Part shown: piece by piece, positions 1-7,858 of the stretch
Numbering within the stretch: position 1 is the stretch's first letter
How the letters are laid out: each line of letters opens with the position of its first letter
DNA from: CAZBDU01 sp964490725
Lineage (GTDB): Bacteria > Spirochaetota > Spirochaetia > SZUA-6 > DRHE01
Direction: 5' to 3'
Assembly (NCBI GenBank): GCA_964490725.1
Contig: CAZBDU010000096.1
Location: 1-21,116, forward strand
DNA: 21,116 nt
Translations under genes and position numbers: made by a program
Notes under the pieces: generated by a model
Databases searched by the model: none
Told to the model about the DNA's origin: nothing
What the model saw: the letters and a program-made list of their open reading frames with translations, nothing else

Positions 1-331
1 CTCCCACTGCGCCGCCCGCCGTTCCCGCGCCGCCTGCCGCCGGACCCGGCTCGGCCGGGGCGCCCGACAGGGGCCGGCCGGCGTACTCCCGCACCACCAA
101 CCCCCGGGCGTGCACCCGCAGGGACTCCCCTTCCCTGTGCCGCACGCCGTAGGCGCCGATCATCGGCATGGTCATGAGCACGATCTGTCCGGCGTAGGAA
201 GGGTCGGTGATGACCTCCTGGTAGCCTGTGAGGACGGTGTTGAAGACCAGCTCCCCGAACACCTCCCCCGGTCCGGTGAAGCTGCGGCCCTCGAACAGGG
301 TACCGTCTTCGAGCAGCAGGATGGCTTTCAT
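1..331 (-). CDS. carA: Carbamoyl-phosphate synthase small subunit, 5' part (partial)
   Basis: This is the amino-terminal 110 residues of the glutaminase (small) subunit of carbamoyl-phosphate synthase, which supplies ammonia from glutamine to the large subunit for pyrimidine and arginine synthesis in the cytoplasm. I read it by translating the reverse complement from the ATG at 331-329. It begins MKAILLLEDGTLFEGRSF and continues with the family hallmarks GEVVFNT-like (GELVFNTVLTGYQEV) and TDPSYAGQIV, then GLVVREY. The gene continues beyond position 1, so the glutaminase domain is not visible. After REYAGRP, where CarA normally has a short S-N-W-R type stretch, there are about 20 Ala/Gly/Pro residues up to the window edge, which looks like a low-complexity insertion. 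No Shine-Dalgarno sequence is evident. It lies 72 bp downstream of the TPR gene on the same strand but has its own promoter candidate. The identification is secure; only the extent is unknown. Confidence 0.93.
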   Translation of the reverse strand, partial: MKAILLLEDGTLFEGRSFTGPGEVFGELVFNTVLTGYQEVITDPSYAGQIVLMTMPMIGAYGVRHREGESLRVHARGLVVREYAGRPLSGAPAEPGPAAGGAGTAGGAVG

Positions 332-343
332 GGCTCAGGGCAG

Positions 344-373
344 ACGATAGTGGGCCCGCCGCCGGAGTGTCAA
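344..373 (-). promoter_or_regulatory. Candidate sigma70 promoter for carA
   Basis: On the minus strand a perfect -35 box TTGACA (373-368) is followed after 18 bases by TATCGT (349-344), a 4/6 match to the -10 consensus. The -10 box ends only 12 bases before the carA ATG (331), so transcription would start about 5-7 bases upstream of the start codon, giving a nearly leaderless message. The promoter lies entirely in the 72-bp gap between the TPR stop codon and carA. It is inferred from sequence alone. Confidence 0.6.
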
Positions 374-403
374 GAGGGAGGGCGGGGGCCCGGGGGCCGC
401 GGG

Positions 404-3403
404 CTAGTGCCCCTCCAGTCGAGCCAGCTTCTCCCTGGCGCCGTTGTGGAGCGGGTCGATCTCCAGGGCTTTGCGGTAGTACCGTTTGGCCTCCTCGGGC
501 CTGTCCTGCCGGAAGTAGATATCCCCCAGGCCCAGGAAGCTCTGGATGAAATTCGGCTCCGCCTGCGCCACCTCCAGGTAGATGGTCTCCGCCCGCTGGT
601 AGTCCGAGAGGCGGGCGTAGGCTCGGGCCAGCCAGATGCCGGACCATCCGTAGTCCGGCAGCAGCCGGCGGGCCTGGGCGAACTGCGCCAGCGCCTCCCG
701 GTACTTCCCGTCGCGGTAGTAGGCCTTGCCCAGATCGATGAGGAGCTTCCCGTCGTCCGGATCCCGGGCTGCGGCCAACCGGTAGGCCTGCTGCGCCTCC
801 CCGTAGCGGCGCAGCTCGTAGCGCACGTCCCCCAGGAGCTTCCAGGCGGGAAGGGGCTCCGGGAGGCGCGCGGCGGCCCCGGCCAGCGGTTCCAACGCCT
901 CCTCCGGCTTGTGCTCCTGCGCCAGGAGCCGGCCGTAGGCGAAGGCCACATCGCCGCGGCCGGGGAAGCGGCGCAACGCCTCCGCCAGCGTCGCCTCCGC
1001 CCGAGGATAGTCCTCCAGCTCCCGGTGCAGCTCCCCCAGGCTCAGCCAGGCCGCCGGATTGTCCGGGTCCGCCTGCAGGGCCGTCTCCAGCTGGCTGCGG
1101 GCGCCGGAGGCGTCTCCGGTGCGCAGGAGCTGCTCGGCAAGCTGCAGCCGCAGGCTGGTATTGTGCGGCTGCTCCGCCAGCATGGTCTGGAGCATCTCCG
1201 CCGAATCCCCGCTGTCTTCCAGGCGTTCGGCCACGAAGCGCGCCATCGCCGGGTCCAGAGCCAGGGTGCGGCTGTACGCCTGCTGGGCCTCGGTCTGCCG
1301 GCCCAGCGCCTGCCGGGTCTTGCCCAGGTAGTACCAGATCCAGGCGTTGTCCCGGACCTGCCCCAGCGCCTCCTCCAGCTGCCCCAGGGCCTCTTCCAGG
1401 CGGCCCAGGCGGTAGTACTCCTTGCCCAGGGCGTAGTGGGTGAGCCCGTCGTGGGGCTGCAGGGTCAGCGCCTGCTCCAGGGCCGCCGCCGCCCGATCGT
1501 GCCTGTCCCCGTCGGAGTAGACATCCGCCAGGGCCAGCCATCCCTTGAAGAACCCCGCGTCCAGGGCCACCGTGCGCTCCAGCTCCGAAGCGGCAGCCTC
1601 GCGATGGCCGCTTTTCCTGAGCTGCACCGCCAGGGAATAGCGCAGGTCCGCCGCCTCCGGATGGATCTCCAGGGCTTCCCGCAGCACCGCCACGGCCTCC
1701 TGGCTGCGCCGGGTCGTGGCGTAAAGGGTGGCCAGACTCTGCCAGTACCTGACCTCCCGCGGGTCCAGCTCCACGGCCTTGCGCAAGGCGCCGGCCGCCG
1801 CATCGGTGTGGCCCAGCTCCTTTTCGGCCAGAGCCAGGTTGTACCAGGCGCTGGTGTAGGCGGGGCTCAGAGAGAGGAGCAGCCGGTACTGCTCCACCGC
1901 CCGCTCCGCCTGCCCTTCTCTGCGATACTGCGCGGCCAGGTTGAGGCGGGCCTTGGTGTCGGAGGGCTGGATCCTCAGCGCCTGCTCGTAGGCCTGGATG
2001 GCCCGAGAGGCGGCACCCTGCTGGCTGTAGACGTAGCCCAGGTTGTACCAGGCCTGCTCGAACTCCGGGTCGGAGGCCACCGCGGCCTCGAAGGCCTGGG
2101 CGGCGCGGGAGAGCTCCTCCCCGTCCAGGTACAGCAGGCCCAGGTTGTAGCGGGCGTTGGCGTAGGCCGGGTCCTTCTCCAGCGCTTCCAGGAAGCTCCG
2201 TCGCGCCCCGGGGCCATCCCCCATGGCCTTCAGCGCCAGTCCCAGGTTGTTCAGAGACTCCAGGTGGGTGTTTCCCGACAGCTCGTAGGCCTTCCGGTAC
2301 AGGTCGGCCGCCTGGCGGAAGTTGCGGCGGCTGAACTCGATCCGCCCCAGGTAGAAGTAGGCCCCCGAGTCCTCCGGGGCAGCCTCCACGATCCGGGTCA
2401 GCTGCGAGCGCGCCTCCTCGGTTCTGCCCCCATCGAAGAGCAGGACGGCCAGCTTCCGCCGGGCTTCCAGGTAGGCGGGCTCCAGCTGGAGGGCTTTCTC
2501 CAGCAGCCGGACGGCCTCCTTCGGCCGCTGCTGCCGCTGACGCAGGAGCGCCTGCCCGTAGTAGGCAGGGGCGTAGCCCGGGTCCAGCCGCAGCACCTCC
2601 CGGTAGACCTCCTCGGCGGCCTCCGGCCTTTCCAGGTGCTCACGGTACAGCTGGGCCAGGTTTACGCGCGCCTTCAGGCTCCGGGGCACCAGGTTGACCG
2701 CCTCCAGGTAGGCCTGCTCCGCCCTGGTATACATGCCTGCCCGCGTGCAGGCGATGGCCAGGTTGTACAGCGCCCTGGACCGCCGCTCGCCTCCGGCCAG
2801 GGGAACCGCCGCCGCCAGAGCCGGGATGGCCTGGCCGTCCTCTCCGCGGCGGAGAAGCAGCGTCCCCAGGTTGAAGGCGGCCTCGAAGTAGGTGGGGCGA
2901 AGGCGCAGGGACTCCCGGTACTCCGCCAGCGCTTCGGCCTCCCGTTGCAGGCGCTCCAGGGCAAGGGCGCGATGGAAGCGTATCGTGGCCTGGTAGCCTC
3001 CGGGGTCTGGAACCGCGGCGAGCATGTCCAGGGCCGCCGCCGGCTCGCCGTTCTCCAGAAGGGCCCGGGCGGCCGCCACCGCCACCCTCGGGTCCTCCCC
3101 AGCCGCTGTCAGGCTTGCAAGCGCCGCCGTGGCCTCCCGGCTCCTACCCTGGCGGAGCAGGTCCAGCGCCGCCGAGACGCCGGCCGGCAGCCTGACCCGG
3201 GGAGCGGCCCCCTGCGCTTCCGGCTCCTCCAGGGCCAGCTCCTCCGGCCCGTCTCCGTCCGGCTGCACCGCGATGCGCAGGGGCTGGGTCTGCAGCCGCA
3301 CCGCCACCGACTGCAGGTAGGCTCCGACGGCCGTGAGGGCGGCCAGCACCAGCAGGATGGGCAGGGCCGTGTAGCGCCACAGCGCCTGGAGGAGCGATCT
3401 CAT
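404..3403 (-). CDS. Membrane-anchored giant TPR repeat protein
   Basis: A 999-residue protein made almost wholly of tetratricopeptide repeats, which form a superhelical protein-binding scaffold. Residues 1-12 are short and basic, residues 13-33 form one hydrophobic segment (ALPILLVLAALTAVGAYL), and an acidic linker runs to about residue 70. From there to the C-terminus there are roughly 25 repeats of 34 residues with the usual pattern, for example A-x-x-NLG-x-x-Y and EAL-x-x-DP (AWYNLGYVYSQQG at 451-463; YYRKALEIDP at 975-984). With the basic N-terminus inside, the repeats should be exposed on the periplasmic side. No enzymatic domain is visible. Its ATG overlaps the TGA of the upstream ATP-grasp gene as ATGA, so the two are probably translationally coupled. 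It is the last gene of the four-gene envelope operon. The exact function is unknown; a scaffold or partner-recruiting role in that system is inferred. The TPR identity is certain. Confidence 0.9.
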   Translation of the reverse strand: MRSLLQALWRYTALPILLVLAALTAVGAYLQSVAVRLQTQPLRIAVQPDGDGPEELALEEPEAQGAAPRVRLPAGVSAALDLLRQGRSREATAALASLTAAGEDPRVAVAAARALLENGEPAAALDMLAAVPDPGGYQATIRFHRALALERLQREAEALAEYRESLRLRPTYFEAAFNLGTLLLRRGEDGQAIPALAAAVPLAGGERRSRALYNLAIACTRAGMYTRAEQAYLEAVNLVPRSLKARVNLAQLYREHLERPEAAEEVYREVLRLDPGYAPAYYGQALLRQRQQRPKEAVRLLEKALQLEPAYLEARRKLAVLLFDGGRTEEARSQLTRIVEAAPEDSGAYFYLGRIEFSRRNFRQAADLYRKAYELSGNTHLESLNNLGLALKAMGDGPGARRSFLEALEKDPAYANARYNLGLLYLDGEELSRAAQAFEAAVASDPEFEQAWYNLGYVYSQQGAASRAIQAYEQALRIQPSDTKARLNLAAQYRREGQAERAVEQYRLLLSLSPAYTSAWYNLALAEKELGHTDAAAGALRKAVELDPREVRYWQSLATLYATTRRSQEAVAVLREALEIHPEAADLRYSLAVQLRKSGHREAAASELERTVALDAGFFKGWLALADVYSDGDRHDRAAAALEQALTLQPHDGLTHYALGKEYYRLGRLEEALGQLEEALGQVRDNAWIWYYLGKTRQALGRQTEAQQAYSRTLALDPAMARFVAERLEDSGDSAEMLQTMLAEQPHNTSLRLQLAEQLLRTGDASGARSQLETALQADPDNPAAWLSLGELHRELEDYPRAEATLAEALRRFPGRGDVAFAYGRLLAQEHKPEEALEPLAGAAARLPEPLPAWKLLGDVRYELRRYGEAQQAYRLAAARDPDDGKLLIDLGKAYYRDGKYREALAQFAQARRLLPDYGWSGIWLARAYARLSDYQRAETIYLEVAQAEPNFIQSFLGLGDIYFRQDRPEEAKRYYRKALEIDPLHNGAREKLARLEGH

Positions 3404-4281
3404 GGCTCTGCTTCTCCTGCTGCCGCCGCCAGGGCCCCGGCCAGGCCCCTGGCGTTGATCACCTGGATCTGCAGGCCCGGGCGCGCGTTCACCTCCAGCA
3501 CCAGCGGTCCCTGCGAGCGGTCCAGCACTATGTCCACTCCCACGTAGCGCAGCGGCACTGCCCGGGCGGAGCCCATAGCCTGCTCCAGAACCAGCGGCCA
3601 GTCAGGGACGGTGCGCCCCGCAAGCGGGGCTCCAGAGTCGGGGTGCCGCTCCAGGGCCTTGCCACGCCAGCTCCCGGCTCCGGTGCGCCCGCTCTCCACC
3701 TCCAGGCTCACCCCGATGGCTCCCTGGTGCAGGTTGGCCTTTCCGTTGGACGCCCTGGTGGGCACGCGGGCCATGGCCATCAGAGGGACCGCGTCCAGCA
3801 GGATGAGGCGGATGTCGGCGATCCCCCCGGCGTAGATGCCGCCGAAAAAGGGGTGCTGCTCCACCTTCTCCTCGACGAGTCCCCGATCGTCCATGCGCCC
3901 GAAGGAGTAGACGCCGAACAGGATGTCCCCCAGGTGCTTGGCGAGCTCTTCCGGGCTCACGGCCCTGCCCGACGGACTGGCCCAGCCCGCGCCCTTTCGC
4001 TCCAACAGGAGCACCCCGCCGCCGGCGCGGCCCCGGGCGGGTTTCACCACGAAGGAGGGCTCCCGCCTCAGGGCTTCCAGGGTCCGGCGGATCTCCAGGA
4101 AGCTGTCCACCACCCTGAGCGTCCGCGGGGTCCTGACGCCGGAGCGGCCCAGCAGCTCCTTGGTTCTGATCTTGTCGTCCACCGCCGGAAAGCCGTGCCG
4201 CGGGTTATAGCGGTGAATCACCTCGACATTGCGCCGGTTGATGCCCAGAATGCCGGCCAGCCTGGAGCAATCAGCCCGCAT
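3400..4281 (-). CDS. ATP-grasp ligase, RimK-related alpha-L-glutamate ligase-like family
   Basis: A 293-residue cytoplasmic ATP-grasp enzyme. This fold joins a carboxylate to an amine through an acyl-phosphate using ATP; the relatives are described as RimK-related glutamate-ligase-like proteins, and their true substrate is generally unknown. Visible motifs are FVVKPARGRAGGG (residues 77-89, ATP-binding lysine and glycine loop), LVEEKV (135-140, adenine-contact region), ADIRLI (155-160), NGKANLHQGA (179-188, a signature of this subfamily) and the metal-binding pair VDIVLD (249-254) with LEVNARPGL (262-270), which supplies Glu and Asn. The start has a GGAGGGGG ribosome site and overlaps the upstream 7TM gene by 11 bases; the stop overlaps the TPR start. 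Pairing with a transglutaminase-7TM gene is a conserved arrangement in other phyla and supports the assignment. An envelope peptide or amino-acid conjugation role is inferred. Confidence 0.88.
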   Translation of the reverse strand: MRADCSRLAGILGINRRNVEVIHRYNPRHGFPAVDDKIRTKELLGRSGVRTPRTLRVVDSFLEIRRTLEALRREPSFVVKPARGRAGGGVLLLERKGAGWASPSGRAVSPEELAKHLGDILFGVYSFGRMDDRGLVEEKVEQHPFFGGIYAGGIADIRLILLDAVPLMAMARVPTRASNGKANLHQGAIGVSLEVESGRTGAGSWRGKALERHPDSGAPLAGRTVPDWPLVLEQAMGSARAVPLRYVGVDIVLDRSQGPLVLEVNARPGLQIQVINARGLAGALAAAAGEAEP

Positions 4282-5968
4282 CGCCCCCTCCGCCTGATCC
4301 GCTTCCCTGGGAGCCGCCCCGCCCGGCCGGCGGCGGCCCGCCCGGGTCCCCGCCGCGCCTCCCCACCGAGCCCCGGCCCTCCCGCGACTCCACGTACAGG
4401 GAGCGAAAGCGCATCATCTCCACCAGTCGCAGCCCGGTCCAGCCGCCGATCCACAGGTTCAGCGCCGCCACGCCCAGGAGCAGCTCCGGGAAGGCCAGCA
4501 TCAGCGCCTGGATGGCCACGGTGTTCATCATGAAGTAGGCCACGCTCATGACTATCAGTGTCTGGGCCAGGATGCGAAGCGTGCGCCCCAGACCCTCCTC
4601 GGAGACGGTGACGGCGAAGCGCTCCGAGGTGATGGTCAGAATGGCGATTGGAAAGAGGGAGGCCGCGCCGATGGAGGAAAGCCGGTCGATCCGCAGCAGG
4701 TCGGAGACCGCCGTCAATCCCAGCAGGGTCAGCACCACCACGATCATCATGATGGCCAGCTTGGGCGTGTGCAGGGTGCCGAGCTTCTCCAGCGGGTAGC
4801 GCACCGCCAGGGTCACCCCAAGGATCAGCAGGAAGGCGGCGATGCCCGCAAGAAGACCGGTCTCCCGCACCGCCATGGCCATCAGCGCGGGCAGGAAAGT
4901 GCCGAAGGTGTGAACGCCCACCACGTTGCGCGCCACCACCACCACCAGAACGCCCAGGGGGATCACAAGCAGGAACTGCAGGATGTTGAGGGGGATGTTC
5001 ACCCGTTTGAAGGCCTGCAGGGTGCGGTACAGGTTGAAGGCGTGACCCCCCAGGAAGCCGGCCATGCGCTCATTGGAGACGGTGCGCCGGCGGATGTTGA
5101 AGCGGTAGTCGAAGCCGATGTTGCGGGAGTGGACGAACAGCGCCTCGTCGCCTCGGTACAGTACCAGATAGTTCGCCGGCAGCATGGCGAAGTGGGCGTT
5201 CAGCGCGTCGAAGGGGATCCAGTGGCCGGCCACGTAGGCCTCCACCCACTGGTGAGAGGTGCGCTTGGAGCCCGGGGTGAGGATGAGCCCTCCCACCAGG
5301 CGCGCGGGAATCCCGGCGCGCCGGGCCAGCGCGACGAACAGCCGGCTCTTGCCGTTGCAGCTGGCCTCCCCCAGCCTGGCCGCGGTGACCGCGTCGGTGG
5401 TGCCCTTGAAGGGCCGGGGCCGCAGGGACAGGGTGTAGTCGTAGATGGCCTTCAGCACGGCCACCGTGCGCCTGTCCTTCGGTATGAGCCCGGCCGCCAG
5501 GTCACGGATGGTGGGGTCCTCCAGCTGGACGGCGTCGGTGGCGCCCAGGTAGCGATCCAGACCCTCGGGGTAGCCGTCGGGCACATGCAGGGAGGAGGGG
5601 ATGCTGTAGCGCACCTCCCGCAGCTGGGCATTGAAGGAATAGCTGATCTGGTAGGGACCGGAAGCCCCGTAGCGGCTCCACTCCCCGCGGATGTAGGAGG
5701 CTGTCTCCTCGCGGCGAAAGCTCAAGGAAGGAGCGCTGGCCAGCTCGTCGGCGATCCTCTGCGAATCCTCCGTGGCCGGTAGGAAGGTGCGCACCACCAC
5801 GTCCTCGCCCGTTCCAGTGAAGCCCATCAGGAGCTCCACGCTGTAGCTGGTCTGGGGAATCAGGTCCGCGAAGGTGTAGCCCACCACGAACACCTTGTAG
5901 GCCATCAGCGCCAGCATGGCGGCCAGCAGAATGGCGATCACCAGGCGCCGCGCCTGCTTCCTCTGCAT
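4271..5968 (-). CDS. Transglutaminase-like domain fused to about seven transmembrane helices
   Basis: A 565-residue inner-membrane protein. Residues 8-29 form an N-terminal membrane segment; residues about 35-320 are a soluble, probably periplasmic region containing a transglutaminase/cysteine-protease-like core; residues about 325-505 contain a run of hydrophobic helices (for example 328-346, 371-389, 403-420, 468-503). The core shows GEASCNGKSRLFVALARRAG (200-219) followed by IPARLVGG, then SHQWVEAY (238-245) and WIPFDALNAH (250-259). This places Cys204, His239 and Asp254 where active family members keep their catalytic triad. Related proteins are usually labelled inactive transglutaminase fused to 7TM, so the intact-looking triad is notable. 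The C-terminal 35 residues (about 531-565) are a Gly/Pro/Ser-rich tail. The gene starts 12 bases after the barrel gene and overlaps the ATP-grasp gene by 11 bases. The reaction is unknown: amide-bond transfer or hydrolysis on an envelope substrate is inferred. Confidence 0.87.
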   Translation of the reverse strand: MQRKQARRLVIAILLAAMLALMAYKVFVVGYTFADLIPQTSYSVELLMGFTGTGEDVVVRTFLPATEDSQRIADELASAPSLSFRREETASYIRGEWSRYGASGPYQISYSFNAQLREVRYSIPSSLHVPDGYPEGLDRYLGATDAVQLEDPTIRDLAAGLIPKDRRTVAVLKAIYDYTLSLRPRPFKGTTDAVTAARLGEASCNGKSRLFVALARRAGIPARLVGGLILTPGSKRTSHQWVEAYVAGHWIPFDALNAHFAMLPANYLVLYRGDEALFVHSRNIGFDYRFNIRRRTVSNERMAGFLGGHAFNLYRTLQAFKRVNIPLNILQFLLVIPLGVLVVVVARNVVGVHTFGTFLPALMAMAVRETGLLAGIAAFLLILGVTLAVRYPLEKLGTLHTPKLAIMMIVVVLTLLGLTAVSDLLRIDRLSSIGAASLFPIAILTITSERFAVTVSEEGLGRTLRILAQTLIVMSVAYFMMNTVAIQALMLAFPELLLGVAALNLWIGGWTGLRLVEMMRFRSLYVESREGRGSVGRRGGDPGGPPPAGRGGSQGSGSGGGGDAG

Positions 5969-5980
5969 GTCCGCCTGCCC

Positions 5981-7858
5981 TCAGCGAAAGGCAAAGGATA
6001 AGCCGCCGAAGGCGGCGAAGGAGGTGTAGTTGGTGTCGAAGTAGCGCTCGTAGAGCATGTTGGAGAGCGCCTGCTCGAAGGACAGGTCCACCACCAGGGA
6101 AAGATCGCCGGCGCCGTTCCGTTGCCGGGGCCAGAACAGCCAGCTGGTACGGGCCCGCGCCCTCAGGTCGATGTCCCGGCGCAGCTCTCCGGTGAAGGTG
6201 TCCGCCGCGTCCCGGGCCGGGTAGGTGAGGAAGCCGCGCAGAGCGGCGGAGCCGCGGAGCTCCGTGTGCAGGCCCGGCGGCCAGTCGAATCCCGTTCCTA
6301 CGAACAGCTCGTGCTGCAGGTAGTCGAAGTAGCCGGTGACGAACTGCGAGCTTCCGCTGCTGTCGGTCACCCAGACGTCGTAGTTGTAGGACTTGTTGAA
6401 GGTGAAGGCGTAGCTCAGGGAGGGCTCCAGGATCCCCCACGCCTTTCCTCTCAGCCCCAGCTCCGCCGTGTGGGTCTGGTACTGGCGGTTCCTGTCCGAA
6501 GGCGCTCCGGAGGCGGTGTCGTAGTGGGCGTTCAGGTACTGCTTCAGCGAGTAATCATAGGTGAGCCGTGCCCGCCAGTCCGGGAGGAAGGTCCACTTCA
6601 GCGCCGGGCCCGCGCCGATCTGCACGTGGTCCAGCTGCCTGCCGTTCACCAGGTAGTTGGGGTAGCTCTTCCAGTCGAAGGCGGCCTCCAGGCCGGCCTT
6701 CCAGCTGTCCCCCAGGCCGAGGCTGAGCGCCTCCCGCAGGCCGGCGCCAAGGTAGGTGTCCTCCGGGTCTTGGGCCAGGCGGAAGGTCCCGTCCAGGGCC
6801 AGCCGGGAGCGCAAGGGGGTGGTACGGCCCGCCCGCCAGATGAGGGCGGCATCCACGGTGTCGGTGCGCTGGAGCAGCCGCATGTCCCCGGCAAGGCGGT
6901 TGGCCGCCGTGAAGTTGAAGGTCTTGAGGGTCATGCCGTCATGGTCCACGTCCAGCCGGGCCTCCAGGCGGTGCTGCGCTCCCAGCTCGAAGCCCAGCGC
7001 CGCCCCGGCGGAGGCGCGCAGGGCGGGCCGGAAGGCCAGGGTGTCCGTGCCGCCCAGGAGCTGCCCGTCCGCCTGGAAGTCCGGGGCCTTCCTGGCCTGG
7101 AGGCCCTTGCGCAGATCCTGGAGCTTCCCGGCGTCCTTGGGGTCCGCCGCGGAGATGGCCTTCTCCAGCCAGGAAAGCGCCTGCTCCCTGCAGGCCTGGT
7201 ACTCCGCCCGGTCCGCAGCCAGGTCCGCAAGCTTCGTGTAGCTCTTGCCCAGCCCGGCCTCTGCGTCGGCCAGGCTCCGCTGGTCCACCCGGGTGGCCGT
7301 GAGGATGCGGTAGGTGTCCACGGCCTTCAGGAAGCCCCCGCGCGCGGCGGCGTTCTCCTTCCCGTTCTTGGCCAGGATGCCCAGGTTGTACCAGGACTTG
7401 GCCAGCAGGAGCAGCAGCTTCTCGTCCTCCTGGTCCAGCCCCTCCCTCTTCTTCAGCGGCTCCAGGAGGTCCACCACGCGCTGGTAGTCCCGTTCGTGGT
7501 AGTAGATCCTGCCCAACTCGTAGGCAGCCTCCGGCCGGCGGTTGGTGGAGGGGAGGGAGAGGATCCGGGTGAACGCCTCGGCAGCCTCGGCGGTGCGGCC
7601 CAGACGGGCGTAGATGCGGCCCATGTACCAGAGGGCGTCATCGCTCTTGCGGCTGTCCGGGTACTCGGAGCGCAGCCGGGCCAAGAGCTCCAGCGCCTGC
7701 TGGTAGTCGTGGTCCAGGAACTGCTGCCTGGCGCGGTGGTACAGCTCGTAGTCGGGCCCCTCCGCCTGGGCGACAGCCGCCCCCACCGCCAGCAGCAGGA
7801 GGGAGAGGGTAAGGACAGGGAGGAGCCTTTCGCCCCGGACAAACGTAGTTGGTTTCAT
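5981..7858 (-). CDS. Secreted TPR protein with C-terminal outer-membrane beta-barrel
   Basis: A 625-residue exported protein. I place the start at the ATG at 7858, because the hydrophobic signal peptide (LLPVLTLSLLLLAVGAAVA, cleaved after about AQA at 32) follows directly and an AAAGAGGA ribosome site precedes it; the frame is open further upstream but those codons look non-coding. Residues about 34-250 hold TPR or TPR-like helical repeats (DYELYHRARQQFLDHDYQQA, WYMGRIYARLG, AAYELGRIYYHERDY). From about 270 to the end, alternating polar/hydrophobic strands rich in aromatics and Gly (for example LSYAFTFNKSYNYDVWV, ELFVGTGFDW) end in LSFAFR, consistent with an outer-membrane beta-barrel. The TPR-then-barrel order recalls polysaccharide exporters such as BcsC and PgaA, though I see no homology at residue level. 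It is the first gene of the envelope operon, and the 7TM gene follows after 12 bases. Function unknown; an outer-membrane channel or anchor is inferred. Confidence 0.82.
   Translation of the reverse strand: MKPTTFVRGERLLPVLTLSLLLLAVGAAVAQAEGPDYELYHRARQQFLDHDYQQALELLARLRSEYPDSRKSDDALWYMGRIYARLGRTAEAAEAFTRILSLPSTNRRPEAAYELGRIYYHERDYQRVVDLLEPLKKREGLDQEDEKLLLLLAKSWYNLGILAKNGKENAAARGGFLKAVDTYRILTATRVDQRSLADAEAGLGKSYTKLADLAADRAEYQACREQALSWLEKAISAADPKDAGKLQDLRKGLQARKAPDFQADGQLLGGTDTLAFRPALRASAGAALGFELGAQHRLEARLDVDHDGMTLKTFNFTAANRLAGDMRLLQRTDTVDAALIWRAGRTTPLRSRLALDGTFRLAQDPEDTYLGAGLREALSLGLGDSWKAGLEAAFDWKSYPNYLVNGRQLDHVQIGAGPALKWTFLPDWRARLTYDYSLKQYLNAHYDTASGAPSDRNRQYQTHTAELGLRGKAWGILEPSLSYAFTFNKSYNYDVWVTDSSGSSQFVTGYFDYLQHELFVGTGFDWPPGLHTELRGSAALRGFLTYPARDAADTFTGELRRDIDLRARARTSWLFWPRQRNGAGDLSLVVDLSFEQALSNMLYERYFDTNYTSFAAFGGLSFAFR

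Noticed and set aside
404..3403. The repeated CCAGGTTGTACCAGGC-like words within the TPR gene as a DNA repeat or CRISPR array
   Set aside because: They recur at 102-bp multiples and encode the conserved AWYNLG core of the TPR units, so they are protein-repeat codons with no spacer structure.
110..3547. An 1145-codon open frame on the plus strand opposite carA, the TPR gene and the ATP-grasp gene
   Set aside because: The minus-strand genes show unmistakable family motifs; the plus-strand translation is a Leu/Gln/Arg/Pro-rich shadow with no recognisable domain.
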